DNA of 46,020 nucleotides from a virus (IMGVR_UViG_3300021410_000052:1-46020); one strand, 5' to 3'; counted from the first letter of the stretch, positions 32,841 to 43,996 are shown. A program made the numbers and translations. The notes: generated by a model from the letters alone, not told the origin.

Positions 32841-33341
32841 TCAGCCCTTTTGCTCCAGGCCGAACGCGGGATGATGGATCAGCTCGCCGTCAGGTTCGCT
32901 CCCATGGAACGGAAGGGCCTGCACGAAACGGGGCGGGACGTCACCCAGCCGCAGGCTTGGAAAGGCCCTGAACCCGAACCGGCCATAGTAGCCGGGATCG
33001 CCGACAAGGGCCGCCCCCTTGCAGCCTGCGCGCAGCCGACGGATCGCCTCGGCCATGAGGGCGCTTCCGATCCCCTGCCCGTGCCGCGCAGGCAGGACGG
33101 CGACGGGACCGATCAGGCCCCAGCCGGACTCCGCCCCGATCAAGGCATCCGAGGCGGCCAGATAGCCAACCATCTCGCCCCCGTCCTCGGCCACGAGCGA
33201 CAGGCTGAGAGCATTGTCCGCCCTCAGCCTGTCGACAATGGCGGCCTCCGCTCCGGTGGATTGCGGAAGCACCTTCATGGCCTCGGTCACAACCCTGCTG
33301 ATCGCGGAGGCATCACTGTCGATTTCGTTGCGGATCAACAT
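32841..33341 (-). CDS. yjhQ: GNAT acetyltransferase, YjhQ-like antitoxin
   Basis: A 166-residue GNAT protein. The acetyl-CoA loop is RHGQGIGSALMAEAI, preceded by the beta4 strand GLIGPVAVLP, and the C-terminal YYGRFGFRAF is typical of the fold. It follows the yjhX-like gene with a single base between stop and ATG and has AGGGAG upstream. In E. coli the yjhX-yjhQ pair has been described as a toxin and GNAT antitoxin. Here it should neutralise YjhX, by binding or acetylation (not established). It ends at the bidirectional terminator. Confidence 0.82.
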   Translation of the reverse strand: MLIRNEIDSDASAISRVVTEAMKVLPQSTGAEAAIVDRLRADNALSLSLVAEDGGEMVGYLAASDALIGAESGWGLIGPVAVLPARHGQGIGSALMAEAIRRLRAGCKGAALVGDPGYYGRFGFRAFPSLRLGDVPPRFVQALPFHGSEPDGELIHHPAFGLEQKG

Positions 33342-33342
33342 G

Positions 33343-33606
33343 TCATGCTCCCTGATTGTCGAGTTGCGCCCGCACCGACAGGCGACCGCGTTTCGAGATG
33401 TGATAGGGGCCGCCGGACCGGGATTCGATCAGCCGCTTGCGCCTCAGCTTGTTGAAGATGGTCATGTCGAGGTCGGACAGGATCATCCCTTCGCGCGTGA
33501 CGCAGGTGACGGAGGTAATCTTGGGACCGTCCGCCCGCTCGTGCAGGATACGGCCACCAAGCGCCAGAACGTGCAGCGCACGTTGTTCGTTTCTCGAGAT
33601 GTTCAT
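33343..33606 (-). CDS. yjhX: YjhX-like toxin
   Basis: An 87-residue protein closely resembling E. coli YjhX (UPF0386) in length and pattern: MNISRNEQRALHVLALGGRI, TREGMILSDLDMTIFNKLRR, and RGRLSVRAQLDNQ at the end. I start it at ATG 33606; an upstream ATG at 33648 adds 14 residues not found in the family. The YjhX protein has been reported as a toxin paired with YjhQ. The pair lies within the phage-like region and could serve as an addiction module that keeps it in the host. Confidence 0.85.
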   Translation of the reverse strand: MNISRNEQRALHVLALGGRILHERADGPKITSVTCVTREGMILSDLDMTIFNKLRRKRLIESRSGGPYHISKRGRLSVRAQLDNQGA

Positions 33607-33675
33607 GGAAGTCTCGTGTGACAGACGTGAAAAAATGCCCGAGCGCAAATGCGCCAGGCAACTTCGGTTTCACGC

Positions 33676-33698
33676 GGCTCTCTGAAACTCAGAGAGCC
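33676..33698. promoter_or_regulatory. 10-bp inverted repeat upstream of yjhX, candidate operator
   Basis: GGCTCTCTGA pairs with TCAGAGAGCC around a 3-base loop, 70-92 bases upstream of the yjhX ATG in a 245-base gap without genes. Toxin-antitoxin operons often autoregulate through such dyads. It could also be the end of the DUF7220-type gene transcript, although no T-run follows. Confidence 0.5.
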
Positions 33699-33851
33699 CT
33701 ATCACGCAAGCTCTGACATCCAGTCTCCATTGTCCGGGAGACGCGCACTGTCGCCACCCGGCATCTCAGATAGGCAATGCAGAAACTGATCTCAACCTCG
33801 CACGGCGGTGCCCATACAAGCATCTGCCTTGTGGTGCAGAACTGTTGCAGT

Positions 33852-34067
33852 TTACCGCGCGCTGATTGCCTCAAACAGCCTGCGCAGGGCGTAGCCCCGG
33901 ATCAGGGAGATCGCGGTGAAGATCCCGCCCAGCGCCAGGTTCTCACCGAGGCTCGGGTTCAGGCCGAACCATGGGAACACCACGATCTGCGTGGCGATTG
34001 CCAGCGCGTAGCCCACGGCGACATTGGCGATGGCCTCAATCAGCGACATGCGGCGCGACTGCGTCAT
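33852..34067 (-). CDS. Small two-TM protein (DUF7220-type)
   Basis: A 71-residue protein starting at ATG 34067 and overlapping the end of the methyltransferase gene by four bases. It begins MTQSRRMSLIEAIANVAVGY, then has two hydrophobic segments (about 12-30 and 42-58, with LALGGIFTAISLIRGYALRR at the second). This matches a small membrane family found beside phage DNA methyltransferases, which I recall as DUF7220. Function unknown. The longer frame to 34175 is rejected because it covers the methylase gene. Confidence 0.75.
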   Translation of the reverse strand: MTQSRRMSLIEAIANVAVGYALAIATQIVVFPWFGLNPSLGENLALGGIFTAISLIRGYALRRLFEAISAR

Positions 34068-35440
34068 GACCGCTTCCTCGGCCGGTGCGCCGGTTTTCTG
34101 GCCTCCTCCTGTTCGCTGATTCGGTGGGCCGCTCGCCCCGTCGCCATCTCCCACCGTCGCACGGCGACGTCGCAATAGATCGGGTCCAGTTCCACGGCAC
34201 AGCAGCGCCTCCCGGTGCGTTCGGCGGCGATCAGCTGGGTGCCGGAGCCGCAGAAGGGCTCGAACACCAGGTCGCCGGGATCGGTGAAGGCCTCGAGCAC
34301 CACCTCGACCAGCGCCACCGGGAACACGGCCGGGTGCGATCCGGCGGCGCCCAAGCCTCCTTTGTGGCGCATGATGCGGAAGACGCTGTCCGGAATGCGG
34401 TGGCTCTGAATCGCGTTACCAAAGCCAGTCTTGCGATGGACCGTGCCGTCGGCCCCGCGCAGACCACCGCCGCCAAGGGTTTCGCCCGCGTGCTTGCTCG
34501 CGACCGTCTTGTTCGGCTTCCGGGGCTGCCGGTTGAAGTGGAAGATGAACTCGTGCGACGGCGCCAGCCGCCCGTTCCAGTCACCGGGAAGGCCGGGCCC
34601 CTGGTCCCAGACATACCAGCCGAACCGCCGCCAGCCCTGCGCGCGCATCCAAAGGGTCCAGTCGTCCCAATACGGGATCCATTCGCCATCGCGGTGGACG
34701 AGGCCGAGGTTGACTAGCAGCTGGGCATCGGCGGTGACGGGCGCCGAGGTGAAGACGCCCTGCATCAGCGCATCCCAGTCACCGACCTTCTCCTTCGCGG
34801 CGCCATAGTCGCGCTGCTGGGCATAGGGCGGGGAGGTGAACATCAGCGAGGCCTGCGCGCCATCCATCAGCCGTGCCACTACACCCGGATCGGTGGCATC
34901 GCCGCAGATCAGGCGATGTTCGCCCAGCGCCCAGATGTCGCCCGGCCGGGTGATAGGTTCGGCCGGGGCATCGGGGATCGTATCGGCGGTGTCATCGTCG
35001 ATCGGCGCGCGGTCGTCGTCGGCGTCGTGCAGCAACGCGTCCAACTCGTCCTCGGGGATCCCGATCAGCCCGAGGTCGAAATCCTCGGCCAGCAGACCCC
35101 GCAGCTCCTCGACGAGCAGGGCGTCATCCCATCCCCCCAGTTCGGTCAGCCGGTTGTCGGCGATCCGGTAAGCGCGACGCTGCGCCTCGGTCAGATGGTC
35201 CAGCACGATGACCGGTGCCTCGGCCAGCCCGAGCTGCGCGGCGGCCAGCACGCGGCCATGGCCTGCGATCAGCTCGCCGTCGGCGGCAACGAGGCAGGGG
35301 ACAGTCCAGCCGAACTCGGTCATGCTCGCAGCGATCTTCGCCACCTGGTCGTCGTCGTGGGTCTTGGCGTTCCGGGCGTAGGGTTTCAGCCGATCCAGCG
35401 GCCAGAAGGCGATCTGGCTCGGGCGCAGATGCATCGTCAT
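34064..35440 (-). CDS. ParB-like domain fused to DNA methyltransferase (TSPPY type)
   Basis: A 458-residue protein. Residues 15-125 form a ParB N-terminal-like domain (LIAGHGRVLAAAQLGLAEAP, AYRIADNRLTELGGW). The methyltransferase follows, with catalytic motif IV FTSPPYAQQRDYG near 210 and motif I FEPFCGSGTQ near 405, i.e. the order IV-then-I of beta-class amino-methylases. TSPPY is commonly an N4-cytosine motif, so it may make N4-methylcytosine, but N6-adenine cannot be excluded. It is paralogous to the next gene and overlaps it by four bases. Likely role: protect phage DNA from host restriction. Confidence 0.88.
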   Translation of the reverse strand: MTMHLRPSQIAFWPLDRLKPYARNAKTHDDDQVAKIAASMTEFGWTVPCLVAADGELIAGHGRVLAAAQLGLAEAPVIVLDHLTEAQRRAYRIADNRLTELGGWDDALLVEELRGLLAEDFDLGLIGIPEDELDALLHDADDDRAPIDDDTADTIPDAPAEPITRPGDIWALGEHRLICGDATDPGVVARLMDGAQASLMFTSPPYAQQRDYGAAKEKVGDWDALMQGVFTSAPVTADAQLLVNLGLVHRDGEWIPYWDDWTLWMRAQGWRRFGWYVWDQGPGLPGDWNGRLAPSHEFIFHFNRQPRKPNKTVASKHAGETLGGGGLRGADGTVHRKTGFGNAIQSHRIPDSVFRIMRHKGGLGAAGSHPAVFPVALVEVVLEAFTDPGDLVFEPFCGSGTQLIAAERTGRRCCAVELDPIYCDVAVRRWEMATGRAAHRISEQEEARKPAHRPRKRS

Positions 35441-36699
35441 GCTGCGTGCCGCTGGGCTTTCAGGGCCGTAAACGTCTCGCCGGTTTCTGCCAGCACGGCC
35501 TCCTGACCCGTGAAGACTTGCCAGCGCTCGATGGCCACGTCGACATAGGCCGGGTTCAACTCAATGCCGAGGCAGACACGGCCTGTTGTCTCGGCCGCGA
35601 TCAGGGTCGTGCCGGATCCCATGAACGGTTCATAGACCGCCTGACCAGGGCTGGAGTTGTTCAGGATCGGCCGCCGCATGCATTCCACCGGCTTCTGCGT
35701 GCCATGCACCGTGTCGGCATCCTGATCCCGGTTGGCGATCTGCCAGAGCGTCGTCTGTTTGCGGTCCCCGGCCCAGTGGCCCTTGCCCTTGGCGCGCACC
35801 GCATACCAGCAGGGTTCATGCTGCCAGTGGTAATCGCCTCGGCTGAGGACCAGCCGGTCCTTGGCCCAGATGATCTGCGACCGGATGGCGAAACCCGCTG
35901 CGGTCAGGCTGTCGGCCACGGTCGCAGCATGCAGCGCGCCGTGCCAGACATAGGCGACGTCGCCGGGGAACAGCGTCCATGCCTCGCGCCAGTCTGCCCG
36001 GTCGTCGTTCAGCACCTTGCCGGTGCGTTTCGTCTTGGCCGCGCCCGCCTGGTTGCGCCAGGAGGGATCGTATTCGACGCCATAGGGCGGATCGGTCACC
36101 ATCAGCAGGGGACGCACATCGCCGAGCAGCCGCCCAACCACATCGGCCGCGGTGCTGTCGCCACAGATCAGCCGATGCCCGCCCAGCTGCCAGAGGTCGC
36201 CAGGCACCGACACCGGCGTGACCGGCAACTCGGGCACATCGTCCTCGCCCTCGATCGGACCTTCCCCGCCCAGCGCCTCGGGATCCCGCAGCAGCGCATC
36301 GAGGTCATCGTCGCTGATGCCGAGCAGGGTCAGGTCGAAATCCTCAGCCAAAAGCTCCGCGATCTCGTCGCGCAGCAGGGCCTCGTCCCACTCGCCCAGT
36401 TCCGTCAGCTTGTTGTCGGCAATCCGGTAGGCCCGGCGTTCCGCCTCGTCGAGGTGGCTCAGCCGGATCACCGGCGCCTCCGTCAGCCCGAGCATCGTGG
36501 CCGCCAGCACCCGGCCATGGCCCGCGATCAGTTCGCCGTCGTCGGCCACCATGCAGGGGACGGTCCAGCCGAACTTGGCCATGCTCGCGGCGATCTTCGC
36601 CACCTGGTCGGCGCCATGCATCTTGGCATTGCGGGCATAGGGGCGCAGTCGGGCAATCGGCCAGGACTCTACCTGGCTCGGCGCGAAGACGAGGTCCAT
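35437..36699 (-). CDS. ParB-like domain fused to DNA methyltransferase (TDPPY type)
   Basis: A 420-residue paralogue of the previous gene. The ParB-like part has GELIAGHGRVLAATMLGLTE and AYRIADNKLTELGEW, clearly similar to its neighbour. Motif IV is VTDPPYGVEYD, motif I is YEPFMGSGTTLIAAE near the C-terminus, so this is also beta class; DPPY points to N6-adenine methylation. It is the first gene of a three-gene minus-strand operon. The two fusions probably arose by tandem duplication and then changed specificity, which would give the phage two different protective marks (inference). Confidence 0.88.
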   Translation of the reverse strand: MDLVFAPSQVESWPIARLRPYARNAKMHGADQVAKIAASMAKFGWTVPCMVADDGELIAGHGRVLAATMLGLTEAPVIRLSHLDEAERRAYRIADNKLTELGEWDEALLRDEIAELLAEDFDLTLLGISDDDLDALLRDPEALGGEGPIEGEDDVPELPVTPVSVPGDLWQLGGHRLICGDSTAADVVGRLLGDVRPLLMVTDPPYGVEYDPSWRNQAGAAKTKRTGKVLNDDRADWREAWTLFPGDVAYVWHGALHAATVADSLTAAGFAIRSQIIWAKDRLVLSRGDYHWQHEPCWYAVRAKGKGHWAGDRKQTTLWQIANRDQDADTVHGTQKPVECMRRPILNNSSPGQAVYEPFMGSGTTLIAAETTGRVCLGIELNPAYVDVAIERWQVFTGQEAVLAETGETFTALKAQRHAA

Positions 36700-37216
36700 G
36701 GGATGGGGCTCAGGATGTGGGGGAGGGGAAATGAAAGCGCCCGCGAGGGGGGTTCCTCCGGACGCAATTCTTCGATGATCAAGGGGTAGGTCAAGGGGGG
36801 CAGGTCTGTCAACCGGAAAAGCGCCGTGGATTCAACAGCTTCCGGTGGGTCGCATCCGGAGGGTGGCTTCCCGTCGCCTGGCTTCCCCGGAGGTGGTTTC
36901 CCTGGCTTCCGGTCTGGAATCCACCGCGGCAGCGGCTCCGGCGCGTAAGTCTTTGAACCTGAGTCAGAATTTCAGGCGCGTGGGCGAAGGTGGCTTCCGG
37001 GTGGATTCCCCGGCGAAATGGCCAGACGCTGGAAAACTGCCGCGCTCAGCCCCCCCGTATACGGATCGTGCCCAGGGGGAACCATGGGAGGGGGTGTGAC
37101 ACATCCGGCCCAAAAGAGAACTTGGGCTCCCTCATTCTTACTGCAGCGCAGCCTTCACAAAGCAGACGTTGAACACTAAACGGTCGCTCGGATTTCCCCC
37201 GTGTATTGCTGACCGG
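36700..37216. other. Non-coding boundary region between phage module and defence island
   Basis: 517 bases without a supported gene; short open frames here lack ribosome sites and family resemblance. It should hold the promoter of the ParB-methyltransferase operon and the end of the ABC-3C operon. It contains the decamer repeats listed separately, a 10-base inverted pair GGAATCCACC (36916-36925) and GGTGGATTCC (37000-37009), and a GCCCAA/TTGGGC hairpin near 37108-37127 that could end the ABC-3C transcript. No attachment site could be recognised. Confidence 0.6.
36862..36998. repeat. Iterated decamer (SSTGGYTTCC), partly 15-bp tandem
   Basis: Copies of a TGGYTTCC-centred decamer start at 36862 (GGTGGCTTCC), 36877 (CCTGGCTTCC), 36892 (GGTGGTTTCC), 36901 (CCTGGCTTCC) and 36989 (GGTGGCTTCC). 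The first three are spaced exactly 15 bases apart. They lie 163-299 bases upstream of the ParB-methyltransferase operon and could bind a regulator or replication protein, or be a degenerate tandem repeat. Confidence 0.65.
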
Positions 37217-39067
37217 TCAGACAGGAACTGGAAAGAAGCCGTACCGGCCCTGGTTCGGGTTTTTCGTGAAGACCGAAACATTGGCAGCTTCAGCCACCAA
37301 GGGCTGCGGATGCTCGTTTTCTACGATGATGATCTGGGCATTGTCTTTGAAACCGATCAGATACTCATAAAAGCGTTCTTTGATGTCTGTCCCGCGCAGA
37401 TCGTCGTCGTCACCTTCCGGCTTCCAGTATGCAAGAAGCGGAGAGTCGAGAATGACGAAACCGGGATGCGGGAGTCCGCGCTCAAGGCAAAACTCAAGCA
37501 GCCCAATAGTGACCGCAGCGTGCGAAATTGCTCTCAATCCTTTGCCGCTGCTACCGCGCGCTTTGCCAGCTATCTGGAAGTCTCGGGTAGTCTCATCAAA
37601 GAAGACACGCTGCGCGTTTGGGTAGTGCCATGCAGCCAAAATGCGCTCGACCGTCTGTGAAAACTCATCAAGGGTTGATTTTGATATGATCGTCTTGGTC
37701 TCGGTTGGCTTGCCGTCGCCACCGTCCCCGGACTCAAGATCATCGCGCTGATCGATCAGGCGCTTGAGGCGCTTGAACTTCTCAAGAACGGAATTCACCT
37801 CGGCACGCTTGGAAATGAGCTCATTATATGAGCTGCGTTTTGTGGATAGTTCGGGTCTCGCGATGTCTGAGAGCTCACCATCGAGTGTGGCGTAACGTTC
37901 GGAATACTTCGGTAGCTCGCCGTTTATCCGGTCACGCTCACCTTCCAGCGTTGCGACCGTATCCCGAAGCTCGAATTGCAGCTTCCTGATCTTGTGCATC
38001 TCGGCAATCGCGGCCAGCAGAACGGCCTCAACGTTGCCGTCGCAATCCGAATCCCGATGCTGATCTTCGGGATTTGAGCCGCAGAGCGGACAAATTTTCC
38101 GATCACTGTGAACGAAAAGTGATCCAGCCTCACGGATAGATTCCAGACGTTTGAGGTCAGTCGAATAATGGTCATCAAGAAGCGCGAAGCGCTTGGTTAG
38201 CTCCGCGATTTCAACTAAGCGCGCGCGACGTTTGTTGATCTCCGATGCCGCTGCTGCCCTGTCCTCAATCAGTGCATTCAAGGTTCCTTGCGCGGCGCTG
38301 AGTTCATCGTTGCACTCTTCGATACTGCCCTCTAGTTTTGATAGCTGGTCGAGAAGTTCTTCTTGATCATGCCCTTCTTCATCGATTTCGATTTGCAGCT
38401 CTTCAATCATTTGGGTCAGTAATTCGACCTTGCCGGAAACGGACTCGCGCACGCGCCCGGCTTCAACCGTTCCGACGAGAGCACTGTCATCGGTGCCGCT
38501 GAGAAGAAGTTTGAAGGCGGCATACTCCGATGTGGCCTGGGTGTATTGACCGGTCTGAAACGGCGAGCTCCGCCGCTGAATTTCTTCTTCAGTGACGACG
38601 CAAAGACGAGCGATGTCGCGAATACTTGCCGTTCTCGTTGCCCCGGCCTTGTTCCTTCGAAGGTATTTTTCGGTGAGGCCTATCCGCTCAAGCAGTTCGT
38701 GAGAGAGCGTGTCTTGACGTGCCGCACTATGTTTCTCGCGCAGTGTTCGTGGATTAGTGCTCGGCAGACCATCAAGCAGCTCTTCCTGATAAGATGCAAA
38801 ATTTCCACCTTCGATACTGCGCTCAAGGCCCAGCAAAGGCCAACCTTTTGACTCGATGAGTAGGCGCACACGATCATATCCGGCGCGCTCGGGCACCTCA
38901 CGCGGCGGCTGCGTACCGCCCAGCATGAAGTCAAGACTCTCGACGATGAGCGATTTGCCGGTGTCGGAAGCACCACAGACCACATTCAAGCCGCGTTCAA
39001 AGGTTATGCTCGCGGGCTTTTTCCGTGGCCCAAGATAGGCAAGATGTCGAAGGAAGAGCCCGCTCAT
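37217..39067 (-). CDS. Rad50/SMC-like ATPase of an ABC-3C (Lamassu-like) system
   Basis: A 616-residue ABC-type ATPase. Walker A GASDTGKS is at 32-39, long coiled-coil arms span about 200-480 with a CPLCG zinc-hook motif (Cys326, Cys329), and a GSSGKGLRAI signature-like segment precedes FVILDSPLLAYW. In the last, Asp541 is the Walker B aspartate and the next residue is Ser, not the usual catalytic Glu. It resembles the DUF3732-type ATPases of ABC-three-component systems. It should sense phage DNA or its ends and license the partner nuclease. Its start overlaps the middle-component stop (ATGA). Confidence 0.85.
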   Translation of the reverse strand: MSGLFLRHLAYLGPRKKPASITFERGLNVVCGASDTGKSLIVESLDFMLGGTQPPREVPERAGYDRVRLLIESKGWPLLGLERSIEGGNFASYQEELLDGLPSTNPRTLREKHSAARQDTLSHELLERIGLTEKYLRRNKAGATRTASIRDIARLCVVTEEEIQRRSSPFQTGQYTQATSEYAAFKLLLSGTDDSALVGTVEAGRVRESVSGKVELLTQMIEELQIEIDEEGHDQEELLDQLSKLEGSIEECNDELSAAQGTLNALIEDRAAAASEINKRRARLVEIAELTKRFALLDDHYSTDLKRLESIREAGSLFVHSDRKICPLCGSNPEDQHRDSDCDGNVEAVLLAAIAEMHKIRKLQFELRDTVATLEGERDRINGELPKYSERYATLDGELSDIARPELSTKRSSYNELISKRAEVNSVLEKFKRLKRLIDQRDDLESGDGGDGKPTETKTIISKSTLDEFSQTVERILAAWHYPNAQRVFFDETTRDFQIAGKARGSSGKGLRAISHAAVTIGLLEFCLERGLPHPGFVILDSPLLAYWKPEGDDDDLRGTDIKERFYEYLIGFKDNAQIIIVENEHPQPLVAEAANVSVFTKNPNQGRYGFFPVPV

Positions 39068-39561
39068 ATCTGTAGCTCTTCTTGAATAGCTGTTTCTACC
39101 GGCTGAAATTCGGTCGTCCAGGCCTCAAAGAGTCTATTTATGACGCGATCCAGCTCCGAGTCGGACAAGCTATCGAACGACTCAACAACCCAGCTGGCTC
39201 GTTTCTTTATACCTTCCAGATAATCAGAATGCAGGTTGGATACGAACGATCCGGCCTCGTCGTTTGCCGTGAAGACAATGCCCGTCTCCCGAGGAATGCG
39301 GCGAACCAGACCAGCGCTCGCCATCAGCAGCAAGCCTCGCTCGACGAGCCCCCGGCGCACAAGAAGTTCATTGGAGCGTAGCGGCAGCGGCGGATGGAGG
39401 CTAGGCGGACCGCCCGCATCTTCCGAGTGAACCGCCAGGTAGTCGTACTGAACGAGGCGGCTCAGGTCATGCTCGCGCGGGAACGACGAGACAAGCAGAA
39501 TCAACGCGCGGATGCCCGTTTCGAACGGGCTGTTGAAGGCATGCACGCGGAGATCAGTCAT
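39064..39561 (-). CDS. ABC-3C middle component (MC2-like)
   Basis: A 165-residue protein with the typical pattern of the ABC-three-component middle component type 2 as I remember it: FNSPFETGIRALILL near the start, LVQYDYLAVHSEDAGGP, LHPPLPLRSNELLVRRGLVE, and a winged-helix-like LMASAGLVRRI. It probably bridges the ATPase and the nuclease effector, like LmuC in Lamassu. It overlaps both neighbours (8 and 4 bases), so the three proteins are made together. Confidence 0.83.
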   Translation of the reverse strand: MTDLRVHAFNSPFETGIRALILLVSSFPREHDLSRLVQYDYLAVHSEDAGGPPSLHPPLPLRSNELLVRRGLVERGLLLMASAGLVRRIPRETGIVFTANDEAGSFVSNLHSDYLEGIKKRASWVVESFDSLSDSELDRVINRLFEAWTTEFQPVETAIQEELQI

Positions 39562-40675
39562 CGTCTTTCACCCAGGTGAGACGTTCATCGTTGGCGAGCT
39601 GATGGCAGACCCCTTGCTTATCCGCAACGCGGGTGACCGTCACGAGTGCGTTGCCGCTGATATCAACCGCGCCCGCCGTTGTGAGGGTGGTTCGAAGGCG
39701 ATCCAGTCCGCTCGGATGCGTGCTCTCACAGGCATCGATGACACCATTGAAGACATCCTCCTTCAAGGAATCAAATGTGCCAAGAGGCGTCCGGTCTCGG
39801 GCGAAGTTGCGCAGAGCCTCGGCATTGTAGAAAAGCACACGCTGGCGATCAAAGTGGTGCAGTAGATCGCTGTGACCTTCCAGATGGGCGCGCTCGTCTA
39901 CTGTCTTTCCGGTGTTTTCGCCGTACACGGCGAAAAGCTTCTTCAGGTATACGCTTTCCGCGGCATCCGGCATGGCGGGCGGTGCGGGAACAGGGCCGCG
40001 CGCAGGAAGGCCACCACCAAAACGGGCCGCGTGAAAGATCGTCTGCTCATGCTCTTCGATCAACTCGACGGCTGACTTGTCACCGAAGATCGAAAAATCA
40101 AAAGAGTCGAAATACTTGAGAAACGCACCGGCGAAATCCTGGTCTATCCCCTTGCCGATGTTCGGAAGGCCGTTCTTAAGCCAATGCTCGCGAACTTCCT
40201 TCTTGAAGCGCGCGGCGTCTTTGAACCATCGGGAAACGGTAATGCCGCATCCACGCGGAGAGACAAAGATGTGTCGCTGCGGCAAGGGGCACGCTTGATT
40301 GTATGGTGGGGATTTCTTGAAGGAGTGATAGACGAGCTTGGCGACTTCAATCCTGACATCTTCCGGACTCAGCGGCTGGCCGTAGTGCTTGCACTGATAA
40401 CTATCCCAAGGCGCCTTGAAGCCGTCGGCAGTTGTGAACGCAACGACATCCAAACCTCGGTCGCCCGGCCCCGAAAAGCGACGCACGGAATGATATGATC
40501 CAACGGCTTTCTGAAGGGAGAGCCACTCTTCCGTGAACTCTTCCCACTCATCGGGAGAGAATACCTGGATTAATCGGACCGCGGGAATTGGAATGCCGCT
40601 TTGCACCTGCGCCGCCGTCGGCGGCGATGCTGAAGGTCCGGGATCGATATCAGAGAGATCGAAATCGTCACTCAT
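39554..40675 (-). CDS. PD-(D/E)XK nuclease effector with ABC-3C C-terminal domain
   Basis: A 373-residue protein. The N-terminal nuclease (about 35-150) has GDRGLDVVAF with Asp76 and SYQCKHYG with Gln94 and Lys96, a Mrr/Cap4-like PD-(D/E)XK core. A linker rich in Pro follows (LPARGPVPAPPAMPDA), then a C-terminal domain at about 265-373 (LLHHFDRQRVLFYNAEALRN and GVCHQLANDERLTWV) of the type that joins effectors to ABC-3C machinery. It should cut DNA when the ATPase detects infection, leading to abortive infection (known for Lamassu; inferred here). First gene of the operon. Confidence 0.85.
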   Translation of the reverse strand: MSDDFDLSDIDPGPSASPPTAAQVQSGIPIPAVRLIQVFSPDEWEEFTEEWLSLQKAVGSYHSVRRFSGPGDRGLDVVAFTTADGFKAPWDSYQCKHYGQPLSPEDVRIEVAKLVYHSFKKSPPYNQACPLPQRHIFVSPRGCGITVSRWFKDAARFKKEVREHWLKNGLPNIGKGIDQDFAGAFLKYFDSFDFSIFGDKSAVELIEEHEQTIFHAARFGGGLPARGPVPAPPAMPDAAESVYLKKLFAVYGENTGKTVDERAHLEGHSDLLHHFDRQRVLFYNAEALRNFARDRTPLGTFDSLKEDVFNGVIDACESTHPSGLDRLRTTLTTAGAVDISGNALVTVTRVADKQGVCHQLANDERLTWVKDDD

Positions 40676-40864
40676 GCCATTTTAATTGCTCTGCTTGAGG
40701 GAAATCACGTAGTTCTATACGCACGCAACGCACCCCTGCACCATTACCAGCAACAAGCCAGATTATATACCTGCATAGTCAATTTCCTCTTTGCGTTATA
40801 CGAAGCTTAGTTGTAGGCAGCGCAGCGAATGTCAGCTGTTCGCCCATTGGGTTCGCGACTTCCA
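40676..40864 (-). promoter_or_regulatory. AT-rich promoter region of the ABC-3C operon
   Basis: 189 bases without a gene, clearly AT-richer than the flanks. A minus-strand TATAAT occurs at 40762-40767, 87 bases before the nuclease ATG. A TTGACT upstream is only 9 bases away, too close to be its -35, so the assignment is weak. hsdR ends just to the right, so this promoter would make the ABC-3C genes independent of the restriction operon. Confidence 0.45.

Positions 40865-43992
<3,128 letters not shown>

Positions 43993-43996
<4 letters not shown>

Larger units (their letters stand above)
7705..36699 (-). mobile_element. Prophage-like siphovirus module (lambda-type head, GTA-type tail tip), no integrase found
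   Basis: A continuous set of particle genes on the minus strand runs from DNA methyltransferases and terminase at the right to lysis genes at the left. Both packaging subunits, portal, protease, scaffold, decoration, capsid, connectors, tail tube, chaperones, tape measure, tip and lysis proteins are present and uninterrupted. I find no integrase, excisionase, CI/Cro-type repressor, replication gene or duplicated attachment site, so the limits are set only by gene content; the left limit could lie at about 6.0 or 7.7 kb. It may be a prophage whose early region was lost, or a domesticated particle module. Confidence 0.75.

Noticed and set aside
7705-36699. Classification as the host's ordinary RcGTA cluster
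   Set aside because: The head genes are lambda-type (GpA terminase, S49 protease with nested scaffold, gpD, gpE), not the HK97-like head of RcGTA, and lysis, methylase and toxin-antitoxin genes are present. Only the tail tip is GTA-like.
36845-37172. Short plus-strand open frames of 60-84 codons in the boundary region
   Set aside because: No ribosome site, repeat-derived Gly/Ser/Arg-rich content and no family resemblance.
40750-40800. Full sigma70 promoter for the ABC-3C operon using TTGACT and TATAAT
   Set aside because: The two hexamers are only 9 bases apart, too close; only the TATAAT is kept as a weak candidate.
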